A DNA stretch of 5,516 bases from Chloroflexota bacterium (GTDB lineage: Bacteria > Chloroflexota > Dehalococcoidia > Lucifugimonadales > Lucifugimonadaceae), in contig JAJCYX010000303.1 of the NCBI GenBank assembly GCA_029262715.1, positions 1 to 5,516 of the forward strand, read 5' to 3'. Positions within the stretch are counted from its first letter, which is position 1, and each line of letters begins with the position of its first letter. The position numbers were made by a program, and so were the translations under genes. Positions 5,018-5,516 of the stretch are shown piece by piece. The notes beneath the pieces were generated by a model, which saw only the letters and a program-made list of their open reading frames with translations, did no database searches and was not told where the DNA came from.

Positions 5018-5516
5018 ATGTTGCGAATCATGCTGGCAAAAGGGACACATTGTTTTTGGCGACAGTTAAGTGTCCTTTCGATTGTCAGTATCTGGTTGCT
5101 GGCGTTTCCCGCGTGCACTACGGTCACAGTGACACCAACTCCTACCAATATCCCTAATCAAACACCGACCCCGATCCCGACAACGACTCTCAGCCCAAAT
5201 CCACCTTCAACAGCAAGGCCGGTTCCGACTTCAACGCCAACACCATTGGTTGTCCTCACGCCAACCGTGGCATCTGTCGCAACGCTAACCTCGCCTCCGA
5301 CGACAACAATCGCGCCCTCGGCGACGCCTACGCCTCGTCCGACAGCAACCCCCTCCCCGACGGCTACGATGACTCCCAGTCCTACGGCTACGCCGACCCC
5401 TATCCTGCCTACGAATACGCCCATACCGTTACGCGTTGTCGGCCAATTCTATGGAGCGCCAGATGGCTTGACGGTCATGGTGAGCAGTATGACTGTTGAG
5501 ATGGCGGGCAATGTCA
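5018..5516 (+). CDS. Lipoprotein with long Thr/Pro/Ser-rich linker (partial, runs off the right edge)
   Basis: The frame is open from 5018 to the window end, at least 166 residues. It begins with a basic region (R3, K8, R15), then a hydrophobic core (LSVLSIVSIWLLAFPA) and a cysteine at 33, fitting a lipoprotein signal though FPAC is a loose lipobox. Residues about 34-137 are almost only T, P, S, A, V and N, with many TPTP and TATP steps. This is a typical extended linker holding a domain away from the membrane. From about 138 (LRVVGQFYGAPDGLTVMV) a folded beta-rich domain seems to begin, but it is cut by the edge and I cannot name it. The start is uncertain. ATG 5018 and ATG 5030 lack good ribosome binding sites, whereas TTG 4988 has GGAG 8 bases before it but would give a long 42-residue signal. 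Confidence 0.7.
   Translation, partial: MLRIMLAKGTHCFWRQLSVLSIVSIWLLAFPACTTVTVTPTPTNIPNQTPTPIPTTTLSPNPPSTARPVPTSTPTPLVVLTPTVASVATLTSPPTTTIAPSATPTPRPTATPSPTATMTPSPTATPTPILPTNTPIPLRVVGQFYGAPDGLTVMVSSMTVEMAGNV

Noticed and set aside
4462..5148. Minus-strand open frame of 228 codons across the end of the yifB-like gene
   Set aside because: It is antisense to clearly conserved yifB coding sequence, has no recognisable domain and reads like a shadow frame. It extends past the break only by chance absence of stops.
4963..5157. Plus-strand frame of 64 codons starting at ATG 4963
   Set aside because: It overlaps the lipoprotein signal peptide frame, which has a coherent signal, cysteine and linker. 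This one has no family features.
5158..5424. Minus-strand Gly/Val-rich frame
   Set aside because: It is the complement of Thr/Pro-rich linker codons (ACN CCN), which automatically give a GV-rich antisense frame.

Overview
The window looks like a stretch of a free-living bacterial chromosome with moderate GC. The style suggests Chloroflexota, possibly a Dehalococcoidia/SAR202-like lineage. This is inference from lipoproteins with Thr/Pro-rich linkers, a 'GPLCPVEPC'-type small lipoprotein, GTG and TTG starts and a single-domain response regulator. No marker gene is present to prove it.

Left part (1-3233, + strand). After what may be the tail of an upstream gene (stop at 66-68) and a short leader come four genes in the same direction. 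They are a 410-residue lipoprotein with a BsuPI-like beta-sandwich domain, a family C45 Ntn hydrolase/acyltransferase overlapping it by 50 bp, a 73-residue two-helix membrane protein, and a 141-residue lipoprotein that starts directly after the previous stop codon. Spacing suggests two coupled pairs, perhaps one operon. Three of the four products would be at the membrane or outside it. The C45 enzyme has no visible export signal.

Middle (3234-3580). I see no convincing gene here. The stretch is dense in inverted repeats, including two hairpins, one near each end, that share an outer stem and overall layout but have different inner stems. It may be a structured RNA or a bidirectional terminator region.

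Right part (3581-5516). A stand-alone CheY-like receiver gene runs on the minus strand. Its 194-bp divergent promoter region holds two perfect palindromes 23 bp apart, then a yifB/comM-family gene starts on the plus strand. That gene is cut off at residue 224, immediately before the expected Walker A motif, and the rest of the protein is absent. After the break lie about 150 bp with two hairpins and the start of another lipoprotein with a long Thr/Pro/Ser linker, which runs off the right edge.

The observations most worth a second look are the yifB break point, the structured gap at 3234-3580, the palindrome pair upstream of the receiver gene, and the overlap of a proteinase-inhibitor-like lipoprotein with a self-processing hydrolase.
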